Shown in pieces: positions 35,277-42,856 of a stretch of DNA of 64,000 bases. Both the position numbers and the translations under genes were made by a program. This DNA is from an uncultured Bacteroidales bacterium (GTDB lineage Bacteria; Bacteroidota; Bacteroidia; Bacteroidales; F082), in the NCBI GenBank assembly GCA_900318265.1, contig ONKA01000014.1:22449-86448 (forward strand). The letters run 5' to 3'. Below the pieces are notes generated by a model. The model did no database searches. It had not been told where the DNA came from and worked only from the letters and a program-made list of their open reading frames with translations. Position 1 is the first letter of the stretch; each line of letters starts with the position of its first letter.

Positions 35277-35297
35277 CGTTGCACGCAACGTCTCTAC
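35277..35297. repeat. REP-like palindrome 2 (half lost)
   Basis: CGTTGC, AC, GCAACG then TCTCTAC. The opposite arm GTAGAGA has been replaced by AT-rich sequence, so the element is degenerate. Confidence 0.6.
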
Positions 35298-35303
35298 ATG
35301 GTT

Positions 35304-35870
35304 TTACGGTGTATAGAATTCATCATCCTTCCAATTCGCCACGTTGTTTTCAATATAATCAGCGATGCGGTTCATATCAGGGGTGTCGCGAACGATGTGG
35401 TCGTGGAAACGGGGTTGCCAGGAAAAATCGAGGGTGTTTTCGTTGGCATAATGGGTTACCGCTCGTTTCAAACCTCCTAAGACTACCGATAATGGTCCTT
35501 TTCGATGCGAGATTTCTTGCATGGTTTCATTTACGGTATCAGACAACCATCGGCTGGGTGTTTCCGTTGTAGAGACGGTGTGCACACCGTCTCTACCTGC
35601 TGAAATGATGACAATTGCATGCAGATGATTCGGCATTATCGTCCACAATGGAATTTCCGCATACGGATAATGCGATGATACATTATTGAATTGTTCATCA
35701 GCGTATTTCCCGATGTCAGACAACACCATTTCCCCATTCACGATTTCGCCGAAAAAATGTTCACGGTTTTTCGTGCAGATGGTGATGAAATAGGATCCGC
35801 CGTCATAATCATGCCATGATGCACGGGCAGATTCTATTCTATATTTGTGTTGGAATTTGTCGTCTGACAT
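35304..35870 (-). CDS. REP-associated tyrosine transposase (RAYT)
   Basis: A 188-residue Y1/IS200-like transposase. The HUH-type metal site is in IMPNHLHAIV (HLH), after a first strand YFITICTKNREHFFG. The catalytic Tyr is expected in RIADYIENNVANWKDDEFY near the C-terminus. About midway the protein contains GRDGVHTVSTT, which is the in-frame translation of a complete 28-bp palindrome (35569-35596). This inserts 9-10 residues between the HUH strand and the catalytic helix. The start at 35870 is the only one giving the family N-terminus, 19 bases from an identical palindrome upstream. Confidence 0.88.
   Translation of the reverse strand: MSDDKFQHKYRIESARASWHDYDGGSYFITICTKNREHFFGEIVNGEMVLSDIGKYADEQFNNVSSHYPYAEIPLWTIMPNHLHAIVIISAGRDGVHTVSTTETPSRWLSDTVNETMQEISHRKGPLSVVLGGLKRAVTHYANENTLDFSWQPRFHDHIVRDTPDMNRIADYIENNVANWKDDEFYTP
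35569..35596. repeat. REP-like palindrome 3, inside the RAYT gene
   Basis: GTAGAGACGGTGTG followed immediately by its exact reverse complement, 28 bases. Identical to the element at 35889-35916. Confidence 0.95.
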
Positions 35871-35888
35871 TGATCATCGTGTTAGGGT

Positions 35889-35916
35889 GTAGAGACGGTG
35901 TGCACACCGTCTCTAC
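35889..35916. repeat. REP-like palindrome 4, upstream of the RAYT gene
   Basis: Same 28-bp palindrome as 35569-35596, 19 bases before the RAYT start and 13 bases after the S9 peptidase stop on the same strand. Confidence 0.95.
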
Positions 35917-35929
35917 CAGGGTGAATGTA

Positions 35930-38077
35930 TTATTTCAAATATTTATCCAACCAATTATAGAACCTGCGTTGCCACAAAACGCCGTTCTGCGGTTTCAAAA
36001 CCCAATGGTTCTCATCGGGGAAATAAAGGAATTCGGCATCGAGGCCGCGCAGGATGGCGGCATTGTAGGCCTGCATGCCCTGCGTGAAACAGATGCGGTA
36101 GTCCAGACCGCCGTGGATGACGAGGATGGGCGCCGTCCATTTGTCGACGAAGAGGTGAGGCGAATTGGCATAGGTCTTGCGCACGGTGGGGTTGTTCCAG
36201 TCCCAGAAGGGGCCGCCGAGGTCCCAGTTGACGAACCACATCTCTTCGGTCTCGAGGTATTGGGCCTCCAAGTTGAACATGCCGTCGTGGGCGATGAGGG
36301 CCTTGAAGCGGCCGTCGTGGTGACCCGCCAGCCAGTACACGCTGAAGCCGCCGAAGCTGGCACCCACGGCGCCGAGGCGGTTCTCGTCGATGTAAGGCTC
36401 TTTCTTCAGCTCGTCGATGGCGCTCAAATAGTCCTTCATGCACTGTCCGCCGTAGTCACCGCTGATTTCCTCAAGCCATTCCTGACCGAAGCCAGGCAAG
36501 CCGCGACGGTTGGGGGCGACGATGATGTAGTCGTTGGCGGCCATCATCTGGAAGTTCCAGCGGTAGCTCCAGAACTGGCTCACGGTGCTCTGCGGTCCGC
36601 CTTCGCAGTAGAGCAGGGCTGGGTATTGCTTGGTGCTGTCGAAATGTGGGGGATAGATGACCCAGGTCAGCATGTCTTTGCCGTCGGTGGTCTTCACCCA
36701 GCGTTCCTTGACCTCACCCATAGTGAGTTGGGCAAAAATCTTGTCGTTGACGGTGGTAATCTGTGTGGCCTCGCCCGTGGTGGGGTCGACGCTGAAGAGC
36801 TCCGTAGGGTGGCTCATCGACTGACGGCCGGCGATCAGCTTGTCGCCGTTGAAGTGCACCGAGACGTAGTTGTGCACGCCTTCGGTCAGCTTCTTGATTT
36901 CGCCATTCTCGAGGGTGAGGGCGTAGAGTTGGTCGGTGGCGTAGGCATCGCTGATGAAGTAGAGGGTCTTGCTGTCGTCGGCCCAGCTGAAGCCCGTGCA
37001 GCATTGGTCGAAGCGGGCCGAGTAGTCCGTCTTCTCACCGGTCTCGAGGTCCATCACGAAGAGGCGTTGCTTGTCGCTTTCATAGCCATCGCGTTCCATG
37101 CTCTCCCAGGCCATGTATTTGCCGTCGGGCGAGATGACGGGGTTGAGGTCGTAGCCCATCATGCCTTCGGTGAGGTTCTTGCACTCGCCGCTCTGGATGA
37201 TGTATTGGTAGATGTCGGTGTTGGTGGAGAGGGCGTAGTCCTTGCCGACCTTCTTACGGCAGCAGTAGACGAAGCTCTTGCCGTCGGGCAGCCACTGCAC
37301 TTGCTCCATGCCGCCGAAGGGACGCACGGGGGCTTCCCATTGCTCGTCCTTCATGGCGTCGAAGGCGTTCTCGATCTTACCGTTGCTGAAGTTACCCACG
37401 AAGAGGTGACCGTAGGTGTCGACCCAGTGGTCCCAGTGGCGGTACATCAGGTCGTTGTTGATGCGGCCCGAGGATTTGTCGAGGTCGGGATAGATGTCGG
37501 CCACGGTCTCTTTCAGTTTCACCACCTCCTTGGTGAAGAGCACCTGGGCGTAGTCGGGCGAATAGAGGAAACCGTTAATGTCGTCGGGTTCGCTGGAGAC
37601 GCATTGCAGGCCAGTGCCGTCAGGATTTACTTCCCAGAGTTGCATGACGTCGTCTTTAGGGGCGAGGAAGCCGATCTTCTTTCCATCGGGGCGCCATTGC
37701 GGGCTGTATTGGCTGTCGTTGCTCACGACCAGCACCTTGTTGTCGCTGCCGTCGGCGTTCATGATATACAAGGTGGAGCCGCTACGGTTTTCGGGCACAC
37801 TGTAATAGGTCACGGCATAGACGATTTTCTGATGGTCGGGCGAGATGCTGTAATCGCCGATGCGGCCCATGGCCCACAGCACTTCGGGCGTCATGATGTC
37901 CGACTGCAAGGTGAGCTCCGTCGGGCCTATTTTGTCTTGGGCTTTTGACGCATTCGCATCATTGCCAACGGGAGCTTTAAGATTGTTTTGAGTCCCGTTT
38001 TCTTTGGGTGACTGTGTGTTACATGACACGATAGAACAGGTGATCATGGCTAACAGGAAAAGTTTGTTTTTTCTCAT
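35930..38077 (-). CDS. S9 family peptidase lipoprotein (DPP-like)
   Basis: A 715-residue serine peptidase of the prolyl oligopeptidase/DPP family. The start at 38077 gives a lipoprotein signal (MRKNKLFLLAMITCSIVSC, Cys19); the longer frame with upstream Met at 38185 is not needed. A beta-propeller of PD40-like blades (SPDHQKIVYAVTYY, APKDDVMQLWEVN) covers about 90-440; the hydrolase domain has the nucleophile in VGASFGGFSVYW (Ser near residue 575), Asp in HGGLDYRI and His in DENHWVL. It should cut short peptides at the cell surface or periplasm. Confidence 0.93.
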   Translation of the reverse strand: MRKNKLFLLAMITCSIVSCNTQSPKENGTQNNLKAPVGNDANASKAQDKIGPTELTLQSDIMTPEVLWAMGRIGDYSISPDHQKIVYAVTYYSVPENRSGSTLYIMNADGSDNKVLVVSNDSQYSPQWRPDGKKIGFLAPKDDVMQLWEVNPDGTGLQCVSSEPDDINGFLYSPDYAQVLFTKEVVKLKETVADIYPDLDKSSGRINNDLMYRHWDHWVDTYGHLFVGNFSNGKIENAFDAMKDEQWEAPVRPFGGMEQVQWLPDGKSFVYCCRKKVGKDYALSTNTDIYQYIIQSGECKNLTEGMMGYDLNPVISPDGKYMAWESMERDGYESDKQRLFVMDLETGEKTDYSARFDQCCTGFSWADDSKTLYFISDAYATDQLYALTLENGEIKKLTEGVHNYVSVHFNGDKLIAGRQSMSHPTELFSVDPTTGEATQITTVNDKIFAQLTMGEVKERWVKTTDGKDMLTWVIYPPHFDSTKQYPALLYCEGGPQSTVSQFWSYRWNFQMMAANDYIIVAPNRRGLPGFGQEWLEEISGDYGGQCMKDYLSAIDELKKEPYIDENRLGAVGASFGGFSVYWLAGHHDGRFKALIAHDGMFNLEAQYLETEEMWFVNWDLGGPFWDWNNPTVRKTYANSPHLFVDKWTAPILVIHGGLDYRICFTQGMQAYNAAILRGLDAEFLYFPDENHWVLKPQNGVLWQRRFYNWLDKYLK

Positions 38078-38216
38078 ATTGATAAAGGTTTGGAATTTGG
38101 CGGTAAAATTAGGGAATAATATGATATGCGGGACTAACGGATGGCATTTTTTGTCGGCGGTGTGAACCTCTGCCAAAAAAAACAATCATTTTGCCGTTTT
38201 GATTGAAAATAAATGC

Positions 38217-38224
38217 TATTTTTG
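38217..38224 (+). promoter_or_regulatory. -7 promoter box for the structured leader RNA A
   Basis: TATTTTTG, with TTTG at 38190-38193 as the nearest -33 candidate (23 bases upstream, a little long). Confidence 0.5.
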
Positions 38225-38230
38225 CGTCAT

Positions 38231-38468
38231 AAACAAACGGGTAATAAATTGTAAAAACAGAACACAAAGCAAAATAAAGGAATCGTAAATAATTATAATC
38301 AAAGCATTTAGACAAATTACTTCTCTTCGAAAATTGGCGTTTACGAGAGAACACATATTTGATTTGTTGAAATGCTCACGTTGTAGCGTGAGCTAAATCA
38401 TTTTCTGTATGTGTGGGTTACGCCAATACCTCGAAGAGCGGAAAACGGATAGGTTCACGCTTTTTTTT
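38231..38468 (+). ncRNA. Structured leader RNA, copy A (unrecognised family)
   Basis: A long arm of five perfect helices runs from 38323 to 38438: P1 38323-38330/38431-38438 (CTCTTCGA), P2 38333-38340/38420-38427, P3 38351-38357/38408-38414, P4 38360-38365/38395-38400 and P5 38374-38380/38387-38393 (GCTCACG/CGTGAGC). A 3' tail TCACGC (38455-38460) followed by eight T can pair with the 3' strand of P5 (GCGTGA at 38386-38391). A similar RNA occurs at 46936-47187. It precedes the FISUMP lipoprotein gene by 50 bases. No known riboswitch class is recognised. Confidence 0.6.
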
Positions 38469-38518
38469 GTCTGATGCTAGATAGGAAAATGAAAGTTTAA
38501 TCCCAAAAATATATCAAT

Positions 38519-39214
38519 ATGAAAAGAGTAATAACGGCAATAGCTGCCTTAATGCTAATGATGATTTGCTTGGTGAATTGTACAAAAAAAGCAATTGACA
38601 ATAGTGGAAGTCTTAATGGCCATGATTTTGTTGATCTTGGCTTGCCGAGCGGAACCTTATGGGCGACTTGCAATGTGGGTGCCAATACACCAGAAGGTTG
38701 TGGTACTTATTTTGCTTGGGGTGAAATATGTCCTAAGAGATTATATGATTGGAGTACTTATAAGTATTGTAATAACGGTGATTGTACGCAGTTGACCAAA
38801 TATTGTGACAAGTCTCTTTTTGGTTTCAATAGTTTTACTGATGATTTGACCCAACTTGAGCCATCCGACGATGCTGCAACAATGAACTGGGGTGATGATT
38901 GGTGCATACCTACATTTGACCAATGGAGGGAACTATGTGTGAACACGACAGTTATTATTGATACGACTCTGAACGGTGTAAACGGGAAGCTCTTTGCCGC
39001 ATCTAATGGCAATAGCATTTTCCTTCCTGCTACAGGAGTGTTTTGTGATAGTGTTTTGATAAATTCAACCAATTACAATGGCGATAGTTATTGTGGCAAC
39101 TATTGGTCGAGTTCGCTCAATGGGTTTTCCCCAATTGGTGCTGAGGGCTTTTGGGAAACAGCATTCAGTCGGAAATATGGTCTTTCTATTCGCCCTGTCC
39201 GTTCCATCAAATAA
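38519..39214 (+). CDS. FISUMP-domain lipoprotein
   Basis: A 231-residue lipoprotein (signal MKRVITAIAALMLMMICLVNC, Cys21). The mature part is the Fibrobacter succinogenes major paralogous domain: HDFVDLGLPSGTLWATCNVGA, YFAWGEICPKRLYDWSTYKY, DAATMNWGDDWCIPTFDQW, and the end YWSSSLNG followed by GLSIRPVR. It is a C-type-lectin-like module commonly expanded in gut Bacteroidales and attached to surface proteins; ligands are unknown. Its leader RNA A is the notable neighbour. Confidence 0.9.
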   Translation: MKRVITAIAALMLMMICLVNCTKKAIDNSGSLNGHDFVDLGLPSGTLWATCNVGANTPEGCGTYFAWGEICPKRLYDWSTYKYCNNGDCTQLTKYCDKSLFGFNSFTDDLTQLEPSDDAATMNWGDDWCIPTFDQWRELCVNTTVIIDTTLNGVNGKLFAASNGNSIFLPATGVFCDSVLINSTNYNGDSYCGNYWSSSLNGFSPIGAEGFWETAFSRKYGLSIRPVRSIK

Positions 39215-39330
39215 TTTCTATTGAAGTCATAACAGCGGAAGAGCCACAAAGTCACTCTCGAAAACTCTGGATAATAATGGAGTGTGAGGGCGGCTTTTAG
39301 TGTGCTAATGTCACTTTTTTTCATAAATCC

Positions 39331-39361
39331 TTTGCCATTTCCCTGAAATACACTACTTTTG
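39331..39361 (+). promoter_or_regulatory. Promoter of efp
   Basis: TTTG at 39331-39334 and TACTTTTG at 39354-39361, exactly 19 bases apart, a textbook Bacteroidota promoter about 78 bases before the start. The rest of the 225-base gap from 39215 shows nothing else, except AT-rich TTTTAAAT repeats near 39400. Confidence 0.8.
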
Positions 39362-39439
39362 CACCTTCATTTCGTTCTATTTGAGTCGAATCTTGAATTT
39401 TAAATATTTGAATTTTAAATCATTAAATCTGAAAATACT

Positions 39440-40003
39440 ATGTTAAGTCAAGATGTAAAGATTGGAAGCGCTGTCCGTCTGGATGGAAAGATTTATTTCT
39501 GCATTGACTTCCAACATGTTAAGCCTGGCAAGGGCAACACTATCATGCGTATCAAACTGAAGGACGTGTTGAGTGGCAACGTGCTTGAAAAGCGTTTCGA
39601 CATCGGTGTGAAGCTGGAGGATGTCCGCGTTGAGCACCGTCCCTATCAGTACCTTTACAAGGAAGCTGAGGACTATATCTTCATGCACACTGAGACCTAC
39701 GAACAGATCCCGATCGCTGGCGACAACATCACTGGCGTGAAGTTCATGAAGGAAAACGATATTGTTGACGTCGTTGTCGACGCTAGCACCGAGACCATCC
39801 TCTTTGCCGAAATGCCGGTGAAGACCGTGCTGCAAGTGACTTACACCGAGCCTGGCGAGAAGGGCAACACCGCCACCAACGCTCTGAAGGAAGCCACCGT
39901 TGAGACGGGTGCCATGGTCCGCGTGCCGCTGTTCATCAACACCGACGACTACATTCGCGTCGACACCCGCACGGGCGAGTACTGCGAGCGTGTGAAGATG
40001 TGA
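39440..40003 (+). CDS. efp: Elongation factor P
   Basis: A 187-residue three-domain protein that rescues ribosomes stalled at polyproline stretches. The loop HVKPGKGNTIMRIKLKDVLSG places the conserved Lys (in PGKG) that is modified in many species; no modifying enzyme gene is visible nearby. Domains 2 and 3 show ITGVKFMKENDIVDVVVDAS and VRVPLFINTDDYIRVDTRTGEY, the latter being the family signature. Start 39440 gives the normal N-terminus. Terminated by the strong hairpin at 40025-40051. Confidence 0.97.
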   Translation: MLSQDVKIGSAVRLDGKIYFCIDFQHVKPGKGNTIMRIKLKDVLSGNVLEKRFDIGVKLEDVRVEHRPYQYLYKEAEDYIFMHTETYEQIPIAGDNITGVKFMKENDIVDVVVDASTETILFAEMPVKTVLQVTYTEPGEKGNTATNALKEATVETGAMVRVPLFINTDDYIRVDTRTGEYCERVKM

Positions 40004-40024
40004 TTATAAGCATCTCAAATAATT

Positions 40025-40057
40025 AAGCGCAGAGTCATTGACTTTGCGCTTTTTTTG
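40025..40057 (+). terminator. Terminator of efp
   Basis: A 12-bp stem AAGCGCAGAGTC / GACTTTGCGCTT (one G-U), loop ATT, T run from 40050. The next promoter begins one base after it. Confidence 0.93.
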
Positions 40058-40065
40058 TATTTTTG
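40058..40065 (+). promoter_or_regulatory. -7 promoter box for lpxD
   Basis: TATTTTTG, overlapping the end of the efp terminator T run; 26 bases before the lpxD start. Confidence 0.6.
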
Positions 40066-40090
40066 CGTTTCATTTTATAATCTCATTTCG

Positions 40091-41032
40091 ATGAAAATCA
40101 AGAAGACTACCCTTAAAGCTATCGCGGAACTCATTGACGCTAAATACGTTGGTCCTGCCAACTTTCCTATCACGGGACTGAATGAAATCCACAAGGTGGA
40201 GGCGGGCGACATTACCTTTGTCGACCACCCGAAATACTACGCCAAGGCGCTCAACTCGGCGGCGACGGTGGTTCTTATTAATAAGGAAGTGGTTTGCCCT
40301 GAAGGCAAGGCCCTGCTGCTGCATGACGATCCGTTCGACGCCTTCATGCGTATCATGCGGCATTTCCGCCCCTTCGAACCACAGACGCAGCCCATCAGCG
40401 ACTCGGCCGAGATAGGGGAGGGAACACTCATTATGCCGGGCTCGTTCGTGGGACATCACACCGTCATCGGAAAGAACTGCCTCATCCATCCCAATGTGAC
40501 CATCTACGACCACTGCGTGATTGGCGACAACGTCATCATCCACTCGGGCAGCGTCATCGGTGCGGACGGTTATTATTTCCAGCGCCGTAACGAAGGCTTC
40601 AAGAAGTTTGAGTCGTTTGGTCGCGTGGTCATCGCCGACGATGTTGAGATCGGTGCCCTGTGTAGCATCGACCGCGGCGTCACTTCCGACACCATCATCG
40701 AGAGCGGGACCAAGTTGGACAACCACTGTCAGATTGGACACGACAGCTACATCGGCCACAACTGCCTCATCGGTGCCCATGCCGCTATCGCTGGCGTGAC
40801 GCGTATCGAGGACGACGTCATCCTTTGGGGTCGTGTGTGTATCAACAAGGACTTGGTCATCGGAACGGGTGCCGTCGTCTTGGCTACCTCGGCCGTCGAC
40901 AAGAACATCGAGCCGGGCAAAGCCGTCTTCGGTGTGCCCGCACAGGAGGTAAGGAAGCAATGGCGCGAACAAGCCGCGCTTCGTCAATTGCCTGAATTTC
41001 TTAAGGAATACTACAAAACGCATCAATCATAA
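40091..41032 (+). CDS. lpxD: UDP-3-O-acylglucosamine N-acyltransferase
   Basis: A 313-residue left-handed beta-helix enzyme that adds the second acyl chain to UDP-3-O-acylglucosamine in lipid A synthesis, using acyl-ACP. Start 40091 (MKIKKTTLKAIAELI); the upstream ATG at 40055 falls in the promoter. The N-terminal uridine-binding region is 1-100, then hexapeptide repeats from about 105 (AEIGEGTLIMPGSFVGHHTVIG) with GLDNHCQIGHDSYIGHNCLIG-like turns including the catalytic His region, and a C-terminal helix. Second lpxD-like paralogues occur in Bacteroidota, so it may be one of two. Confidence 0.9.
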   Translation: MKIKKTTLKAIAELIDAKYVGPANFPITGLNEIHKVEAGDITFVDHPKYYAKALNSAATVVLINKEVVCPEGKALLLHDDPFDAFMRIMRHFRPFEPQTQPISDSAEIGEGTLIMPGSFVGHHTVIGKNCLIHPNVTIYDHCVIGDNVIIHSGSVIGADGYYFQRRNEGFKKFESFGRVVIADDVEIGALCSIDRGVTSDTIIESGTKLDNHCQIGHDSYIGHNCLIGAHAAIAGVTRIEDDVILWGRVCINKDLVIGTGAVVLATSAVDKNIEPGKAVFGVPAQEVRKQWREQAALRQLPEFLKEYYKTHQS

Positions 41033-41035
41033 CAA

Positions 41036-41112
41036 TGGCTGATGGCCGATGACTATGGCCTGCCTCTCGGATAAGGCAGGCCATAGTCATAAGCCATAGG
41101 CCATAAGCCAAA
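41036..41112. repeat. Long imperfect inverted repeat (copy 2)
   Basis: Arms built from ATGGC, TGATGGCCGATG and ACTATGGCCTGCCT units face a partner AGGCAGGCCATAGTCATAAGCC plus GGCCATAAGCCA. Same family as 4892-4971 (shared GACTATGGCC and CATAAGCCATAGGCC stretches). Confidence 0.75.
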
Positions 41113-41123
41113 ACTATAATAAG

Positions 41124-42047
41124 ATGAAAAAACTCACATCTTTTCTGTTGCTTCTATTATTGGTTGCAACCCAAAGTGCCTTCGCGCAGAATATGAAGAC
41201 CTACCAATATGCCGAGCGCGACACCTTGAAACTTAATATGGATTTCTATACGCCTGCCCAAGTGCATGACAGCACCATCTGTGTGGTGTATGTCTTCGGC
41301 GGCGGCTTCATCGGTGGCCATCGCGACGGTGAGTTTGAAAAGGCTTATTTCAAGCAATTGGTGGACGAAGGCTTCCAAGTGGCCGCCATAGACTACCGCT
41401 TGGGCTTGAAAGGTGCCAAAAACCTCAGTGTTTTCAACTCCGATCCTTTGAAGGATGCCGTCAACATGGCGGCGGAAGATGCCATCTCGGCCATCGCCTA
41501 TTTGCTTGAACATGCTAAGGAACTGAAGGTGAACAAGGACTATATTGTGATGGTTGGCTCCAGCGCGGGCGCCATCACCTCGTTGCAGGTGGACTATGTC
41601 CTCTGCAATGGCTTCTTGAATTATGACATCTTGCCTAAGGACTTCCGTCTGGCAGGCGTGGTGTCGTATGCCGGCGCCATCTTTTCCAAGGAAGGCAAAG
41701 TGAAATACCGCAATCATGCGCCCGCCCCGACCATGTTCTATCACGGCACTTCCGACAAACTAGTGCCCTACAAGCAACTCAAGTTCTTCAATACCGGTTT
41801 CTTCGGTACCGATGCCTTGGTGAAACGCTTTGTGGAGTTCGACTATCCTTATTTTGCCCGCCGTTTCGAGGGCTATGGCCACAGCGTGGCAGCCGGTGGT
41901 CCGATGACCGTCGACGACCTCGTGTGGTTCTGCCGTCATTTTGTGCTCAAAAAGGAGCGCATCCAGGTGGACGGCACCTACCAGAACCTCGACCCTCAAA
42001 CCATGCCGGCATTCGACTTATACACTCCAGGAGATTTGTATAAGTAA
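41124..42047 (+). CDS. Secreted alpha/beta hydrolase
   Basis: A 307-residue esterase/lipase-like protein with signal peptide (MKKLTSFLLLLLLVATQSAFAQ). Oxyanion-hole motif FGGGFIGGHRDG near residue 55, nucleophile GSSAG (about residue 150, MVGSSAGAITSLQV), Asp in HGTSDKLVPY and His in EGYGHSVAAGG complete a triad. It resembles carboxylesterase or acetyl xylan esterase types; substrate unknown. The gene is in a plus-strand run with lpxD and the DUF481-like gene. Confidence 0.85.
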   Translation: MKKLTSFLLLLLLVATQSAFAQNMKTYQYAERDTLKLNMDFYTPAQVHDSTICVVYVFGGGFIGGHRDGEFEKAYFKQLVDEGFQVAAIDYRLGLKGAKNLSVFNSDPLKDAVNMAAEDAISAIAYLLEHAKELKVNKDYIVMVGSSAGAITSLQVDYVLCNGFLNYDILPKDFRLAGVVSYAGAIFSKEGKVKYRNHAPAPTMFYHGTSDKLVPYKQLKFFNTGFFGTDALVKRFVEFDYPYFARRFEGYGHSVAAGGPMTVDDLVWFCRHFVLKKERIQVDGTYQNLDPQTMPAFDLYTPGDLYK

Positions 42048-42074
42048 TTGTATTTGAGTTCTTAACTACAAGAA

Positions 42075-42824
42075 ATGAACAAACTACGGTTTTCTTTTTT
42101 TGTGCTGTTGGTCTTCAGCGTGATCGGTGCCAAGGCGCAAAACAAATGGCATTATAATTTTGGACTTGGTGCATCGCTCAATACAGGCAACGTCAACAAC
42201 TGCAATCTCAGCAACGATGGCGCCATCGAACGCAACGACAGTCTGATTGCTTTCGATGCGCATTACAAACTGCTTTATAGCTCCCTTATCGACAGAAATG
42301 CCACCGACCAGCAATGGAAGGAGACCAATTTCGAGGTCAACGGCGGCGTCAAGATGGACCTGTACCAGTATGGCAAGTATTCTCCGTTTTTGGCATGTGA
42401 GATGCTGACCAACAAATACAAGGGCTACGACCTTAGGCTGAGTGGACTCGTCGGAATGAAATACCGCATCTACACCGTTCCTGGTTTCTGCGACTACTCC
42501 ATCAGCGCGGCTTTCGTTTACGATTGGACCGATTTCACAGACGAGACGCACCTTCTCAACAACAACTACCGTATTTCGATCCGTCCTAAAATCAAGCAAA
42601 GACTGGCCGAAAATCTAACGTTGTTGCATACTACTTTCTATCAGCCTTCGGTGCTCGATCTCAAAGATTACATCATCATGAGCACCACCAAACTGCAAAC
42701 CCAAATCACGCGCAAGGTCTTCATCGACATTTCTTTCTCCTACGAGTATCGTAGCCGGGTCCCTGCCGAAAACTATAAGAAACACGACTTTCTGTCTGAG
42801 GTCTCGATTAGATTTAAGTATTAG
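42075..42824 (+). CDS. DUF481-like outer membrane protein
   Basis: A 249-residue protein with signal peptide (MNKLRFSFFVLLVFSVIGAKA) and a repeated beta-strand pattern (FGLGASLNTGNVNNCNL, DAHYKLLYSS, EVNGGVKMDLYQYGKYSPF, VSIRFKY at the end) as in DUF481/YdiY proteins, which are small outer-membrane barrels. The family is reported as salt-inducible in some Gammaproteobacteria. The last residue is aromatic (Tyr) rather than the more usual Phe. Assigned by strand pattern only. Confidence 0.65.
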   Translation: MNKLRFSFFVLLVFSVIGAKAQNKWHYNFGLGASLNTGNVNNCNLSNDGAIERNDSLIAFDAHYKLLYSSLIDRNATDQQWKETNFEVNGGVKMDLYQYGKYSPFLACEMLTNKYKGYDLRLSGLVGMKYRIYTVPGFCDYSISAAFVYDWTDFTDETHLLNNNYRISIRPKIKQRLAENLTLLHTTFYQPSVLDLKDYIIMSTTKLQTQITRKVFIDISFSYEYRSRVPAENYKKHDFLSEVSIRFKY

Positions 42825-42856
42825 AAGAATCTTTATAATATAGTATAACTGACAAA

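Larger units (their letters stand above)
35228..35916. mobile_element. REP-associated transposase (RAYT) locus
   Basis: A RAYT gene surrounded by four related palindromes at 35228-35253, 35277-35297, 35569-35596 and 35889-35916. RAYTs are single-copy Y1 transposases that are thought to spread REP elements rather than move as classic insertion sequences, so no terminal repeats or target duplication are expected. Confidence 0.8.

Noticed and set aside
35816-37948. A 710-codon open frame on the plus strand
   Set aside because: It is the mirror of the S9 peptidase and RAYT genes; its translation shows no domain and includes REP peptide text.
38323-38438. Reading the 38.3-kb hairpin arm as a CRISPR or attC site
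   Set aside because: No direct repeats with spacers, no Cas or integrase gene; attC R' and R'' sequences are not present.
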